Part shown: positions 23,917 to 35,468 of the stretch, in pieces
Layout of the letters: each line of letters begins with the position of its first letter
How positions within the stretch are numbered: the first letter of the stretch is position 1
Assembly (NCBI RefSeq): GCF_002288925.2
Contig: NW_022098043.1
Span: forward strand, 8,454,761-8,518,760
DNA length: 64,000 nucleotides
Direction of reading: 5' to 3'
Source: Delphinapterus leucas
Taxonomy: Eukaryota; Chordata; Mammalia; Artiodactyla; Monodontidae
The notes under the pieces: model-generated
Told to the model about the DNA's origin: nothing
What the model saw: the letters and a program-made list of their open reading frames with translations, nothing else
The model's database searches: none
Position numbers and translations under genes: made by a program

Positions 23917-24125
23917 CCAAAACCAATTGGTCAACAAAAAATCAAAGAGGAAATCAGAAAATCCCTTGAGACAAATGAAAATAAAAACATAACTTTCTAA
24001 AATCTATGGGACATAGCAAAAGCTAAGAGAAAAGTTTATAGCAATACAGGCCTACCTCAAGAAACAAGAAAAATCTCAAATAAACAACCTAAATCTCATC
24101 TAAGGGAATTAGAAAAACAAATAAA

Positions 24126-24440
24126 CCCACCCTCCCACCTACTGCTTCATGGGCTCCACACCCATGAAGTCAAAAGCCTGAGCCCATCAGCCAATCCCTT
24201 CTCCTGGCTCCTGTGATTGGTTCCAGGGGTTGGGCAGTGAACCAATCTGGGCCAGTGATGGTCAGACCTGGACTTTTGTTCCAAGGGTTTGGAAGGAGCT
24301 CCCTCTGTGGATTTGAACCTGGAGGGTGTAGACCAACAGCTGCTGGCAGCCATCTTGCCACCTCTCAGAGATGGAGAATAAAGCAACACAAAAACAGGAG
24401 TGCTAAAGATGGGGAGAGACTGGAGTTTTTCTGGATACTC
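24126..24440. repeat. Ancient interspersed repeat, unnamed
   Basis: The text 'tggctcctgtgattggttcc', 'gggccagtgatggtcagacc', 'cagctgctggcagccatctt' and 'gagaataaagcaacac' resembles an old mammal-wide repeat end. I cannot assign the family. Confidence 0.4.
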
Positions 24441-24739
24441 AAGTCTATATAGGCTCTTTTATGGCCTAAGGCAGTCTGAGTTGGGTTTGCTGTCATTTGC
24501 AGTTGAAAGAGACATACCTCAAACAAAATGATTGGGACCCTCAGGGAACCCTTTGATAAGGGCTGGGAGGTAAGGGTCTCAGGATGAGCCCCTGCCAGTT
24601 CCCTGAACCCCTGAGGGTCTCTCTCTTCCCTCCCTTCCAGAAAGAGAGAGTTTTGTCCTCTAGGACTGTGGCCATTTTGCTGTAGTATCTTTATGTCTTT
24701 CAACCCCACATATTCTCACTTCACAAAAGCTGCACGTTG

Positions 24740-24900
24740 TGGTAAAAAGAACAAGTATACTTCTCAAATTCTGGCTGCCACTTACCAGCTGTGCCATCCA
24801 GAGCAAGTTACTTACTTTCTCTGAGACTCAGCTTTCTTATCTGAAAAGGGCAATACTACCTCCTGGACTTTCTGTGAGAATTAGATGCAATACCACTTCT
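24740..24900 (+). mobile_element. MIR SINE relic
   Basis: Text in MIR order: 'tggctgccacttaccagctg', 'gagcaagttacttactttct', 'ctgagactcagctttcttat', 'ctgaaaagggcaatactacc', 'gagaattagatgcaat'. Confidence 0.75.
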
Positions 24901-25725
24901 GCCCTGCGGGTGGAGCAGCACTAAAGCAGTTGGAGCCCGCAGAGGGTGGTTGACAGACGCTGGGCTTCTAAGACCCCCTTCTCTTTCCTCCTCACCCGCA
25001 GCCTTTATGGGGAGGGGATATTTGACACAACAGATATGTCATATTATGAAGACATGAGCAGTAGGATGAGAGAGATTTATTTATCTCATAGATGTTTCAC
25101 TGTGAGATATATAAACATCACTGCTGCTCTCTCGGGATGGTACCCGGAGTGAGTCTCCCCAGCCTCAGACACAAGAGGTGCATGTGCATTGTGCTGACCT
25201 CCACCACGAGGCATGCAAACTGAGCAGGTGAGGACCCCGTATGGCTTTCAGCGAGTCGGAATGCCTTCTCAGGGGCCAGGGGCAGCAGAGGGCCAGGGGT
25301 GGTGATAGCAGTAGAGCCCCTGGGGCAGGGGAAGACTTCGGAACAGACACTTCAACCAGGAGCAGGGACTCCTCCTTTAGGTCGGAATTGATGGGGCAGG
25401 ATAATGGCCAGCCCTACTCAAGGGAAGGTCCCTGAAGGATTTCAAGGGAGGCAGGGGGCCTGTGGAGCAGGCAGCCTGGAGGAAGAGGTTCATGAGTGCG
25501 ATATGACCGAGCTGGTGCCAGGACCTTAGCCAGTGTGGGATCAGACTCCGCCCACACAGGGGCTCTGGGTGAACAGCCCAGGACAAGAAAAGGACCAGCA
25601 GCACAGCTTGCACTGGGCACCCCACATTTGGACACCTTGGGGCTCGTGGGAGATTAGGGCACGTGTCAGGGCAAGAAAAACTTGCCTCAACAGCTGAACA
25701 CCCTTGTGAGAAGTCACAGTGATGG
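24901..25725. other. Non-coding stretch, nothing recognised
   Basis: Overlapping short frames on both strands (for example 25,241-25,435 and 25,377-25,760) are typical of moderately GC-rich intergenic DNA. No domain or splice structure is seen. Confidence 0.45.
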
Positions 25726-25726
25726 A

Positions 25727-26217
25727 AACTGTGGTAGGGTGAATATCCCAAAGATATCAAGGTCCTAATCCCTGGAACCTGTGACTGTTACCTTAGGTGG
25801 CCAAAGGGACTTTGCAGAAGTAATTAAAAGAAGGAATTTGAGACGGGGATATTACCCTGGATTAGGCAGGGGAGGCTCTACATGTAATCAAGAAGTATCC
25901 TTTATTATAAGACGAAGGCAAAGGGAGATTTTACCAAAGAAGAGAAAAGCAAAGTGACTACTGAAGCAAGATATCGCACTGTTGGCTTTGCAGATGGAGG
26001 AAGGGGCCACAAGCCAAGGAATGCAGCTTTAGAAGCTGGAAAGGCAAGGAAACAGACCCTCCCCTACAGCCTCTAGAGAGAACACAGCCCTGCCTACACC
26101 TTGATTTCTACGCAGTGAAACTGACTTTGGACCTCTGACCTCCTGAGCTATAGGAGAATAAAGTGTGCTATTTTAAGCCACCCATTTTCCAGCAGTTACA
26201 GGAAACAGGGACTGATA
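25727..26217 (+). mobile_element. MaLR LTR (MLT1 type)
   Basis: Classic ordered motifs: 'aaggtcctaatccctggaac', 'caaagggactttgcagaagt', 'gatattaccctggattaggc', 'ggaggaaggggccacaagcc', 'gaacacagccctgcctacac', and a 3' end with 'ataggagaataaagtgtgct', 'attttaagccaccca' and 'acaggaaacagggactgata'. It is close to full length for an MLT1 LTR, with no internal sequence. Confidence 0.82.
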
Positions 26218-27330
26218 AACAAAGGTAGGTAATGGTGAGCCTCAAGGACCAGGAAGGAGGTGGGAGGTCCCTGCACTTGACTGGCAGCTGGAGCTAGAGC
26301 CAGCCTTAGGCAGTTGAACAGAAGGCCAATTCCCAATGACTCAGTGCCTGCCAACTGCCACCCCAAATAACATGTGTGAGGGGAGGTGGTGTTGGCACCC
26401 GGGCAGGTTCCTGGATGGGCAGCTCGGAGACGGGGCATTGCAGAGAACTGTGGAAGCAGCATCGCCGTGTCTGGTGGTAGACTGACCCATCACCCTGCCA
26501 CTGGACAAAGTTCACCTGGACGCTGACCCCACCCCTGCTCTGCTTCCTCTTCTGCTGTCACTGTTGGCTTCATTCTAGTCTCGAACGTGGGGTCAAATTC
26601 TGAGTCCTCTGTCTTAAGGGCTGAGGAAGGACTTCCTGATTCCCAGGATTACTAAGCAGATTCCCCAGCACCCCCAAGGTTGGGGGTGGTGAATTTCACT
26701 GTGCTCCCCACCCCAGGTGCTGCCTCTCCTCCACAGCGCACAGACCAGTTCATTCATGCTCCATCACCTGGTCAAAGAACTGGGAGGAATTTACCCAGTC
26801 CCAAGACAGAAACAACCAGGGCTGGATAGCAGGCAAACTCCAAGCCTAGCTAGAGAGGACCCCTAACTGCCCACTGACTCACAGACAAGGAGGCAGTGGC
26901 GGACGGATGGACCCTGTCTGGTGGCAAAGGGGAGAGGCAACACCCAAGGCAGAAATCCAGTGACATCTCTGAGGGACTTAAGCAACCTGCTCAGTTGTCC
27001 TGGGAGACAGGAAGCCTCTCTGAGACCTTAAGGAGAAGACTTCACATTTGAACCCTTATTCGAGACCAGAATGAGACCAATGGTGACCATGGAAGAAACA
27101 GCAAGGCAGGGGGCAGGTTTGGTGCTCAATGTGGAGAAGCCAGGCACAGCTACCTGCAAGGGGCGTCGGGAAATCCACCCAGTGTTGCAACTGACCCCTG
27201 AGAAGCTGGAGAACCTCATCTCCGTGGTTCAGCTGTGGTTCGGTGGTGACTGGTCTTTGGGGAAAAGGTGCCCACTCCCCAACCCTAGGAGAGGGGCAGA
27301 AACAATGTACCTATCGCTGCTATATCCGTA
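26218..27330. other. Non-coding stretch, nothing recognised
   Basis: No named repeat. The 86-residue frame at 27,071-27,331 has no recognisable motif or flanking splice sites that I can defend. Confidence 0.45.
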
Positions 27331-27334
27331 GTTA

Positions 27335-27890
27335 TTTCTTTTTCACACTTCTGATTTTGTACGCTGGCTTTGTCTCCATTTTTTTTTTTATCAGACTCGT
27401 AGATTATATTATTAGGTATTTTCCCCTCTTGAATCAGCTCTTTGACTTGTCAGTTCTGCTATTTTTCTCTTTTTTTACTTATTACAATCTGTTCTTACCT
27501 GTCTTGTTTCCTTCCTACGCTCCTTTCTGTGTATTTTGTCATTCTTTTTCTAACTTCTTGCATTGAATGCTTAATTTATTCATTTCATTCTTCCTCGCTT
27601 ATGAATGCATTTGACTATCAATTTTCTGTGTATGGTTTAATCTATAACCTGTAACCGTGAAATGCTGTTTTCATTATTCTACAATATTAAAAATGTCTTC
27701 ATATATATGAGAGTCATTTAGAAGAATTCCCTTTCCCAGTGATAGAGGCTTTTCTTTCTTCTTTTGTTAGTTATTACTGCTTCTTATTGTGTTGTAGACC
27801 AAGTCTGTACTATTTCTACCTTTTTTGTTTAAATTAATTGATGTTTTCTCTGAGATCTAACATGTGGTCAGTTTTTGTTTGCATCCCACA
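27335..27890 (-). mobile_element. Ancient L1 (L1M) ORF2 relic, reverse orientation
   Basis: T-rich sequence: 'cattctttttctaacttctt', 'gcattgaatgcttaatttat', 'cttatgaatgcatttgacta', 'gttttctctgagatctaaca' and 'tgtggtcagtttttgtt'. This matches the reverse complement of an old L1 ORF2 interior. Confidence 0.6.
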
Positions 27891-27954
27891 CACACTTGGC
27901 TAGGAAGAATAACCTCTGTTTATCAGGCATAGAATTAGACCTATTAGATTCTTT

Positions 27955-29585
27955 ATACAGTCATTTAATAAACATTTCTTAAGCATTTGCTATGTTCCAG
28001 CACTGTTCAAGTGCACAGATCACACCAGATGAAACAGATGTCTGGCCAAGGTTCCTGCTCTGGGATGGTGGGGGGCAGGGAGGAGGAGGGGCGAGACAGT
28101 CAATGAATGTAAACATAATTAAAAGTAAATTATATAGAAGGAAGAGAAGATGGAAAAGATGCTGATGATAAATAAAAGCTATGTAGTGTGAAAAAAATTT
28201 TAAGCACTAATAGAAAATATCTAGAATTTTTTTTTTGCGGTACACGGGCCTCTCCCGTTGCGGAGCACAGGCTCCGGACGCACAGGCTCAGCAGCCATGG
28301 CACACGGGCCCAGCCGCTCCATGTGGGATCTTCCCGGACCAGGGCACGAACCCGTGTCCCCTGCATCGGCAGGCGGACTCTCAACCACTGCGCCACCAGG
28401 GAAGCCCCTAGAATTTTTTTTAAAAAGTAAATTATATTAGGAGGTGACAAATGTTATGAATATAGAAAAAGTACAGCTGGTTAAGAGGAATGGGATGGGG
28501 GAGGAGTTGTAACTGAAAATAGGGTCGGAGGGGGATTCACTGAGAAAGTGACATTTGAAAAAAAAATTGAAGGACGTGAGGGTGTCAAGCAAACAAACAT
28601 CTGGGGGAAGAACCTGCCAGGCAGAGAGACAAACCAGGGCCGAGGCCCCAGAGCAAGGGTGAGCCTGGCATGTTGGAGGACCAGCCAGAAGACAAGGGTG
28701 TCTGGAGCACACTGAGCAAGACAGCATAACAGGGATTGGAAACAGGGCGTTGGACCATGTGGGACCCTGTCTCCCACCGTGAGACTTTGTCTTATTCTGA
28801 GACAAAGTGAGATGATGTGACTTGCACATAAAGCGATCACTCTGGCCAGTGTGTTGAGAAGAAACTGTAGGAAGCAAAGGCAGAAGCAGTCATACAGGTG
28901 AGGGAGTCATACAGGTGAGGGTGGCATACAGGTGGCAAGATGGCGGCGGCTCAGACAAGGCAGGAACCATGGAGGAGGTGAGAAGTGGTCAGTTTCTGGA
29001 TATAATTTGAAAGGAGAAACAATCGGATAAGGGGTGTGAGGGGTCAAGGGTGACTCCAGGGTTTTCAGCCTAAGCCCCCTAGAAGTAGAAATCCCCATGG
29101 AATGAGATGGGAAAGACAGAGTGAAGCAGTGCTCTGGGGACAGGTCAGGAGTTCACTCTTGGTCATGTTGACTTTGGGATGCCTGTCAGACATCCACGTG
29201 GGGGTGTTGAGTAGGCAGGTGAATAAAGGCATCTCCATTTACAGAAGTGCATACCTGAGCTTCAGGTATGAACTTGACAGTCATTAGCCAACAGATGGTA
29301 CTGAAAAGCCGTGGGAGTTGATGGCATCACCAAGGGAGTGAGTGTGGAGAAGGGAAGCTGGGAAGGAAGATGAGAAGGAGTGGCTGGGGAGGAAACCAGG
29401 AGAAGGTGGTAGAAGCCAAGTAAAGAAAATGGGCCAAGGAGGTGGAAGGGTCAGCATGTTAAATGCTGCGATAGGTCCCCTAAGGTGAGTATTGAGAATT
29501 AGCCATTGGACCAGCAATATGGTTATCCTTGGTGACCTTAGGAAGAGCCATGGGGCGAAGTTCTGGGAGTGAGACTGATTGATCA
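27955..29585 (+). repeat. Long ancient mammal-wide repeat, unnamed, with nested SINE
   Basis: Ordered text shared with the other copies in this window: 'gcatttgctatgttccagca' and 'tgtctggccaaggttcctgc' at the start; then 'gaaagtgacatttgaaaaaa', 'gggggaagaacctgccaggc', 'cactctggccagtgtgttga', 'gggtgactccagggttttca', 'ggagttcactcttggtcatg', 'tttgggatgcctgtcagaca'; and at the end 'gagaattagccattggacca'. At over 1.4 kb without the SINE it is the fullest copy here. It is non-coding on both strands. Confidence 0.6.
28229..28407 (-). mobile_element. CHR-type SINE, short form
   Basis: T-run, 'gcggtacacgggcctctccc', end 'ccaccagggaagccc'. The flanking direct repeat ctagaattttttt (from 28,221 and from 28,408) is a target-site duplication. 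A small gap at the usual 'cgctccgcggcatgtggg' position (here 'cgctccatgtggg') marks an internal deletion of about 7 bases. Confidence 0.92.
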
Positions 29586-30477
29586 GAGTGTGTATCAGTC
29601 AAAGTCCTGACGGAAAATATGTAGCCCCTTCGAACTGTAACTCAAGGAGACTTTAATAAAAGGACTTTCAGCAAAGATGTGGGCAGGTGTAGGGAAATCT
29701 CAAGGAATTTGTAATGGTGGGGTAGTTGTTACCATCTCCATGCCTGGAAAGTCGGGGGGCGGGGAGGGCGGGGGGTGGGCAGTGAGGAGAGGAGCCTGGG
29801 GGTGTGGCCTTCAGTCAAGGGACACACCCATACCCCTCCCCAGAGAGGGGCCCAGAGGAATAAACATCCTGACCTCACTCTCCTCCCTCCTCTGATTCTT
29901 CCGCTGGTCCTCCCTGGGGCCAAACCCAACAGGAAGCCACAGCTCAAGTGGACCTGTTGATGCAGCCATAGGGGTCAGCCTCCCAGGACGCAGGAAGGGC
30001 AGGGAACAGAACTGGAAGGACAAAGTAGTTTGGAGAGAATAACATTTGCTGTGTTTGCATTTTCCTGGCATTTTTAATTCCCTTGTGCCCAATACTTGCA
30101 ATAGGTGTAAGAGAAAGTATACACTATGACTTAAATGAAAGGAAAGAGACTTTCTTAAATTAAAAATGATGAGGTCATGAGAAATGTTACAAATGCAGGC
30201 CACTTTAATTGCCTTAACCCTCAAGTTGACAATAATCTAATTGCATCATTTCTATACCTTAACTACAAGTAGATGAGATGTTATGTTTATAGTAAAAGTA
30301 TCCATTCCTTTAAAATTTTTTTTCTCTGTTATAAAATCTACCACCTTTCCATGGGTGGGTCTAAAATTTGACCATGGCCTGACTTCTGTCATTGATAAAT
30401 TCAGAGCTAACTTGAGACTTTGTGTGGGATTGACCACATTGGACAAGCCATCTAAATCCAAGGCTGATCCCTCTACA
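29586..30477. other. Non-coding stretch
   Basis: The part 29,596-29,700 ('gtatcagtcaaagtcctgac', 'ggagactttaataaaaggac') resembles an old LINE/LTR-associated repeat end that I cannot name. A G-rich tract lies at 29,752-29,800. No exon is recognised. Confidence 0.45.
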
Positions 30478-30695
30478 GCAGGGTTTTCAACCTCAGCACT
30501 ATTGACATTTGGGGCTGGGTAGTTCTCTGTTGTGGGGTCTGTCCTGGGCAATGTAGGCTGTTTAACAGCATCCCTGACCTGCACCAACTGGATCCCAGTA
30601 ACATCCTCTCAGTTGCAACAACCACATACCTCTCCAGACTTTGCCACATGTCCCCTGGAGGCCAAATCACCCTTGGTTGAGAATGATCCTCTACA
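30478..30695 (-). mobile_element. MER20 hAT-type DNA transposon relic
   Basis: Text in reverse MER20 order: 'ggttttcaacctcagcacta', 'ttgacatttggggctgggta', 'tttaacagcatccctgacct', 'catgtcccctggaggccaaa', 'tcacccttggttgagaatga'. It is non-autonomous and non-coding. Confidence 0.8.
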
Positions 30696-30814
30696 GTTTA
30701 GTGCCTTGGCTCTGAGCCCATGCAAAACAACGTAAAGGGAAAGGAATTTGGGCGATCCATCTATACCGACCACAGGAGCCTTTAATGCTAAAAGCTAAAG
30801 CCTTCATACTCTAG

Positions 30815-31725
30815 AGCAGCACTGCTCAAAATGTAACGTGTCTGAAAATCTCCCAGGGAATCTTGTCAAAATGCAGATTCTGGTTTCCGGCCTTACATTT
30901 AGGGCCACTCTGGAAAACAGTATGGAGATTCCTCAAAAAACTAAAAATAGAACTACCATATGATCCAGCAATCCCACTCCTGGGTATAAATCTGAAGAAA
31001 ACAAAAACACTAATTCAAAAAGATACATACACCCCAATGTTCATAGCAACGTTATTTACAACAGCCAAGATATGGAAGCCACCTAAGTGTCTATCAACAG
31101 AGGAATGGATAAAGAAGATGTGAGATATATATACACACAATGGAGATACACACACACACGAGTATACTACTCAACCATAAAAAAGAATGAAATTTTGCCA
31201 TTTGCAGCAACATGGATGGACTTAGAGTGCATCATGCTAACTGAAATAAGTCAGACAAAGACAAATACTGTATGATATCACTCATATGTGGAATCTAAAA
31301 AGTAAAACAAACTAGTGAATATAACAAAAAAGAAACAGACTCACAGATAAAGAAAACAAACTTGTGGTTACTAGTCATGAGAGGTACAAACTACTATGCA
31401 TAAAATAAATAAGCTACAAGGATATATTGTACAGCACAGGGAATATAGCCAATATGTTATAATCACTTAAATGGAGTATAATCTATAAAAATATTGAATC
31501 ACTATGTTGTACACCTGAAACTCATAAAGTATTGTAAATCAACTATACTTCAATTTCAAAAATAATTAACTTTTTAAAATGCAGATCCTGATTCAGCAGG
31601 TCTGGAACGGGACCTACCTGTTATTCAAAGTCAAGTCCAACTCAGACTAAGTGAATCAGAATCTGCCTTTTCAGAAAACCCCCAAGGGATTCATATGTAC
31701 ATTAAGGTTGAGAAGCACTGTCCTG
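30815..31725. mobile_element. MER5-like hAT relic, split by an L1 tail
   Basis: The left half (30,815-30,883: 'gagcagcactgctcaaaatg', 'cagggaatcttgtcaaaatg') and right half (31,578-31,725: 'gattcagcaggtctggaacg', 'ggttgagaagcactgtcctg') make one MER5-type element with near-inverted ends. It is interrupted by the L1 insertion between them. Confidence 0.65.
30884..31577 (+). mobile_element. 5'-truncated L1 inserted into MER5-like element
   Basis: ORF2 C-terminal text from about 30,907 (frames at 30,863-31,123 and 31,087-31,275) and a 3' UTR ending near 31,565 ('cacctgaaactcataaagta'). The duplication aaaatgcagattctg / aaaatgcagatcctg (30,869-30,883 and 31,578-31,592) brackets it. About 20 bases between the duplication and the first L1-like base are unexplained filler. 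Confidence 0.8.
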
Positions 31726-32394
31726 AGAAAACACACTCGAATTTAGCTGAAGCTAAAGTCCTGGTCTGCAAACCTGGCTGAAGAAACACAGGAAATTCAG
31801 CAGGTCATCGTTCTGCCCCCAGTGTCTTCAGGACCTGCCTACAGGAAGCCTCGTTCCCCCATCATGAATCCTTTTGCCTCAGCTGTGCACACTGCCTAAA
31901 GCTCCCACAGCCCTCCGGCATCTGCTAAAGACCTCTGTTATCTCATGTACCTGTGCTAAGGCAGGCTCCTAGTTCAAGGTCAAGGTGAAGTTGCTTGGCC
32001 CACACTTTTGCTAAGTCCTTCCCCATGAACCTGCCAATATTTGCTTAAGAATATCACCTGAAGCTCCACCTGTATGGAAACAGCAGCTTGTATCAAATGC
32101 CACCTGTATTGGGCTTCCCTAGTTCTATTCCCTGTTTATTTCTTACGTTCCTAACAGACATCAGATGTGGGTTTTGGAGGAAGGTCATTAAATAATATTT
32201 TTCCCTTCCCATGTAGGTAGCTTTCGTAGTGAACTTTAAATTCTGTCTCTTATTAACCCAGATCCAGAAGAACATCTTATCTCACCTGACTCAATTTTTT
32301 TTTAACATTTTGAAACATTTTAACACAAATACTGTAGAATTTTATCTCTAAGTGTATGGCTCCTACGTCACGTATTTCTTTCTACTGGATCAAA
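31726..32394. other. Non-coding stretch, nothing recognised
   Basis: The text around 31,880-32,080 has the feel of an old LTR or LINE end but no motif I can name. No exon is recognised. Confidence 0.4.
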
Positions 32395-32530
32395 GTTATT
32401 TCTGCACCTGCTTATCTCCTCTTTGGGACAACAGACCTGCAGGATGGGCTACATATCCGGTTTGTTCTTGGACCAGGACATAACCTGGCACATAAGAGAT
32501 GCTCAGTCAACATTTATGTAATGAATGGTC
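32395..32530 (+). mobile_element. L2 3'-end relic
   Basis: Ends 'aacctggcacataagagatg', then 'ctcagtcaacatttatgtaa' and 'tgaatgg', the typical L2 3' terminus. Confidence 0.6.
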
Positions 32531-33490
32531 ACGACTATTTTGCCCCTTAGGCCATTGTATTATAAATTAAGTAATTAATTCAACTCCTTCTAGACGTGAC
32601 ATAGAGCCTAGTTCTGTGGAGTAGCCCTCCCTGATTGGACCCGCTCCCTCATATCGGAACTCTGAAACTGTCTTGCAGATCTTATGCCATGTTGACTAAC
32701 TCGCTGATAGATTCCTTTTTCCTTGTCTAGTTCCGGCCTTTTGTTAATGTTTGAAGACACTTACTTGCTTTCATCTGTTCTTGGATCACCCTTGTTCTGT
32801 TATCTCAGCAGCTAAGGACTTGATGGACACTTTATTTCAGATCTTGATCTGAAGATGTTCTATGTCTAACATCAAAGTATAACAAGGTGACCCTGGGTGG
32901 GAAAAGACTTGAACCTGTTTTAACCCTTGGTGAGGAACAATGAGAAAGGGATGGGCCTAAGCTTGGCTGTTAGTGTTTCACACATGGTGTCACTTAACAC
33001 GGAGCAGCATAGACTTGGGAGATGAGATGATGGGGATGGTGATAGGTGGACGATGACGATGATGATAAGATGAGGGAGAGTCAACAGCATGATCTCTTCC
33101 ATGACACTCAAGTACATGAAATGTCACAATGCTTTAACTTTTCAAATCAAATCAATTTAGCTCACCTGACGCAGGTTGGTAGGCAATTTAAGTCATGTCT
33201 TGGAGGAATCTCTTCCCCCTCCCTTGAACTTGTACCATCGTCTTCAGGATTGACCCAGCCCAGGACATTTGGGAAAGGGTCTTGGTATACCATGCTGCAC
33301 TTCCTGGTGATCACTTGGCCCATTTGAAAAGCTGAGGCTATTTTCTTTCCAAGCCATGCTTGAGCCTGTGGATCTTCGTTGAAGTTTCCAACCTCTGCAC
33401 CTGGTGTTCAGCCTCACCTCCTTGTACCACCCAGATACCCCTCCTGGGGTCTCCTGAGTACAAGTAGAACCAGATTTCTGCTACCCATAG
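32531..33490. other. Non-coding stretch with a small gat repeat
   Basis: A short imperfect gat tract at about 33,046-33,068. No exon, RNA gene or named repeat was recognised elsewhere. Confidence 0.45.
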
Positions 33491-33494
33491 AAAC

Positions 33495-33960
33495 CTTCTG
33501 GGTTATTCTTGATCCTTCTCAGTTTCAAATGACAGAACCCAAGTCAAACTAGCCTAAGTCACAAAGAGAATCTGTTGGTCTACATAACTTGAAGGTTCAG
33601 AGTAGAAATCAAACAATGTTAGATCCAAGAATCTCAATATCTCTCTGTGTCTCTCTGTCTCTGTCTATCTGTCTATCTCTCTGCCCGCCTCCACCAGCAT
33701 AGTGGCTTCATTCTATAGGAAGCTTCTCCCATGTAGTCAAGAAACATGGTCACTGACAGCTCCAGGCTTGCATGGTCTTTATAGCTCAAGGCCCCAGAGA
33801 AAGGGGAGACCCATAAATCAAATCTAAGGAAAGATTCTGATTGGTCCATTTTAAGTGCTTATTCCTGGAAATACCCCTGTAGCCAGGAGAAACAACCTGT
33901 GCTTGGATATCTTGGGTCACGAGTCTACCCTAGTGGTGGAAAATGCAGGGCACCATGACG
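33495..33960. repeat. Ancient interspersed repeat, unnamed
   Basis: Text such as 'gaacccaagtcaaactagcc', a ctctgt-rich tract (33,640-33,685), 'ggcttcattctataggaagc' and 'gattctgattggtccatttt' resembles the complement of the type of repeat at 24,126-24,440. The family is not assigned. Confidence 0.4.
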
Positions 33961-34495
33961 AATAATTGTACAGGATCACATAGAATGGAGGGGAGAGATG
34001 GTTTGCAAAGTAAAAAGTGGTTATTACCAACAAAATGGAGAGGAGATGTTAAAACAAACCTTCCTCACTACACACACACACACACGTATACACACACACT
34101 CACATAAACACGTATACACACATAGAATGCCTAGTGGTTGGGCATCCCATCTCCCCACCCCCAGTCCCCACTACACTCCTAGCAAAAAAAAAAAAATCAA
34201 AGGACTTCTATTTCAAAAAGCTGTCTAACAATAATTAGGGTAACTAATGTGGACTTTCATGCCCAAAATAAAAGAGCTCTCCATGCTGCCACAAAGGCAG
34301 CTCCCTGCCCATCCATCTGAAAGCACTGGATGACAGGCCCCACCCACATGCATGGAGATGTTTATTGTCTTGTTTATAATATCAGCAGACCATCAAGGGC
34401 TACCATAAACGTAAAGAAACATTACAAAGTGAAGGAGGCCAACATAAACAAGGTGATGGAGATAACCCCGTAGAAACTGAGATAATTCAGAGAAC
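33961..34495. other. Non-coding stretch with CA-rich simple repeat
   Basis: Imperfect (CA)n and cgtatacaca units at 34,070-34,122, and an A-run at 34,184-34,196. No exon is recognised. Confidence 0.5.
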
Positions 34496-34511
34496 AGAAG
34501 ATATATTTTTT

Positions 34512-34712
34512 GTTTTTTTGCGGTACACGGGCCTCTCACTGCTGTGGCCTCTCCCGTTGTGGAGCACAGGCTCCGGACGTGCAGGCCCAGTGGCCACGGC
34601 TCACGGGCCCAGCCACTCCGCGGCATGTGGGATCTTCCCGGACCGGGGCATGAACCTGTGTCCCCTGCGTTGGCAGGCGGACTCTCAACCACTCCACCAC
34701 CAGGGAAGCCCC
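34512..34712 (-). mobile_element. CHR-type SINE, short form, with perfect target-site duplication
   Basis: T-run, 'gcggtacacgggcctctcac', end 'ccaccagggaagcccc'. The exact 15-base duplication agaagatatattttt flanks it (34,497-34,511 and 34,713-34,727). It is one of the youngest-looking insertions here. Confidence 0.95.
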
Positions 34713-34739
34713 AGAAGATATATTTTTTAAATCTCTAAT

Positions 34740-35350
34740 TGTTACCCTCAGAAAGATTCAAGAAAATAATGCATTCATAAAGCACCAGGAAGTTATGTTA
34801 AAACAGTAAGTGGATAACAAGAAAGAAGTTTTAAAAAAAGATATGATTGCTGTAATTTTTAAAAGCAAAGAAGGGTTGGAAGAAAAAGTCAAAGTAATTC
34901 TTAGAAAGTAGAACCAAAAGACTATAAAAGAAAAAATATAACAGAAAAGAGACTCAGAGAATCAATCCAAGAAGTCTAACAGTCATCTTATAGGAAATCC
35001 AAAAAAGAGAAAACAGAGCAAAAGAAATTCTCAAAGAAACATGAGAATCCCCCAGAGCTGAAGAATAACAGTCCTCAGATTGAACGACCTCACTTGAGTG
35101 CTTAGAAAATCAGATGGGGAAAACACTCATGCCTAGCCACATTGCTGCAAAATTTTAGAACACTAAAGATGAACAAGGGATCTTATAGCTTCTGAGAAAG
35201 AGGGGGAAATAAAGAGGTTATCTACAAAGGAATAAGAATTCGGCAAAAGGGCTGATTTGGTCCACGGGCCATAACTGCCAACTGCTGGGATAGAGTTCTA
35301 CATCCAGAGAAACTGTGAGGTAACCATGAAATTTTGGGACATGGAAGGAT
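34740..35350 (+). mobile_element. Ancient L1M/HAL1 ORF1-type relic
   Basis: Text such as 'gagaatcccccagagctgaa', 'gaataacagtcctcagattg', 'ttgagtgcttagaaaatcag' and 'gcttctgagaaagaggggga' follows the order of an old L1 ORF1 (the region before the RNA-binding domain). It is heavily decayed. Confidence 0.6.
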
Positions 35351-35468
35351 TTAGAAGTTGCTTCTTTTTCCTAGAAAATTATCTGAGGATGCATTCCAAC
35401 AAAATAAGAATGTAAGTTAAGGTGAAGACGTAAAGTCCAAAAAACAGTGCATCAAACTCACAAAGATA

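Larger units (their letters stand above)
19881..24125 (+). mobile_element. L1 with 5' end present but 3' end missing
   Basis: Starts with an L1 5' UTR signature ('gaatcaagatggcagagtag'). ORF1-like text lies around 20,950-21,880 ('cttccctaacctgaacaagt', 'cagcaagagaaaaacaaag'), and the ORF2 endonuclease region at about 22,340-23,600 includes 'atatgcacctaatacaggag'. It breaks off near 24,125 without the reverse transcriptase, 3' UTR or A tail. Frames are broken throughout. It hosts a retroviral pol fragment (22,405-22,894) and a CHR SINE (23,630-23,916). Ordinary L1s truncate at the 5' end, so loss of the 3' end points to a later deletion or recombination. Confidence 0.82.

Noticed and set aside
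4800..34125. Tandem dinucleotide arrays as possible CRISPR-like or regulated arrays
   Set aside because: They are simple GT/CA microsatellites with no spacers, in a mammalian genome.
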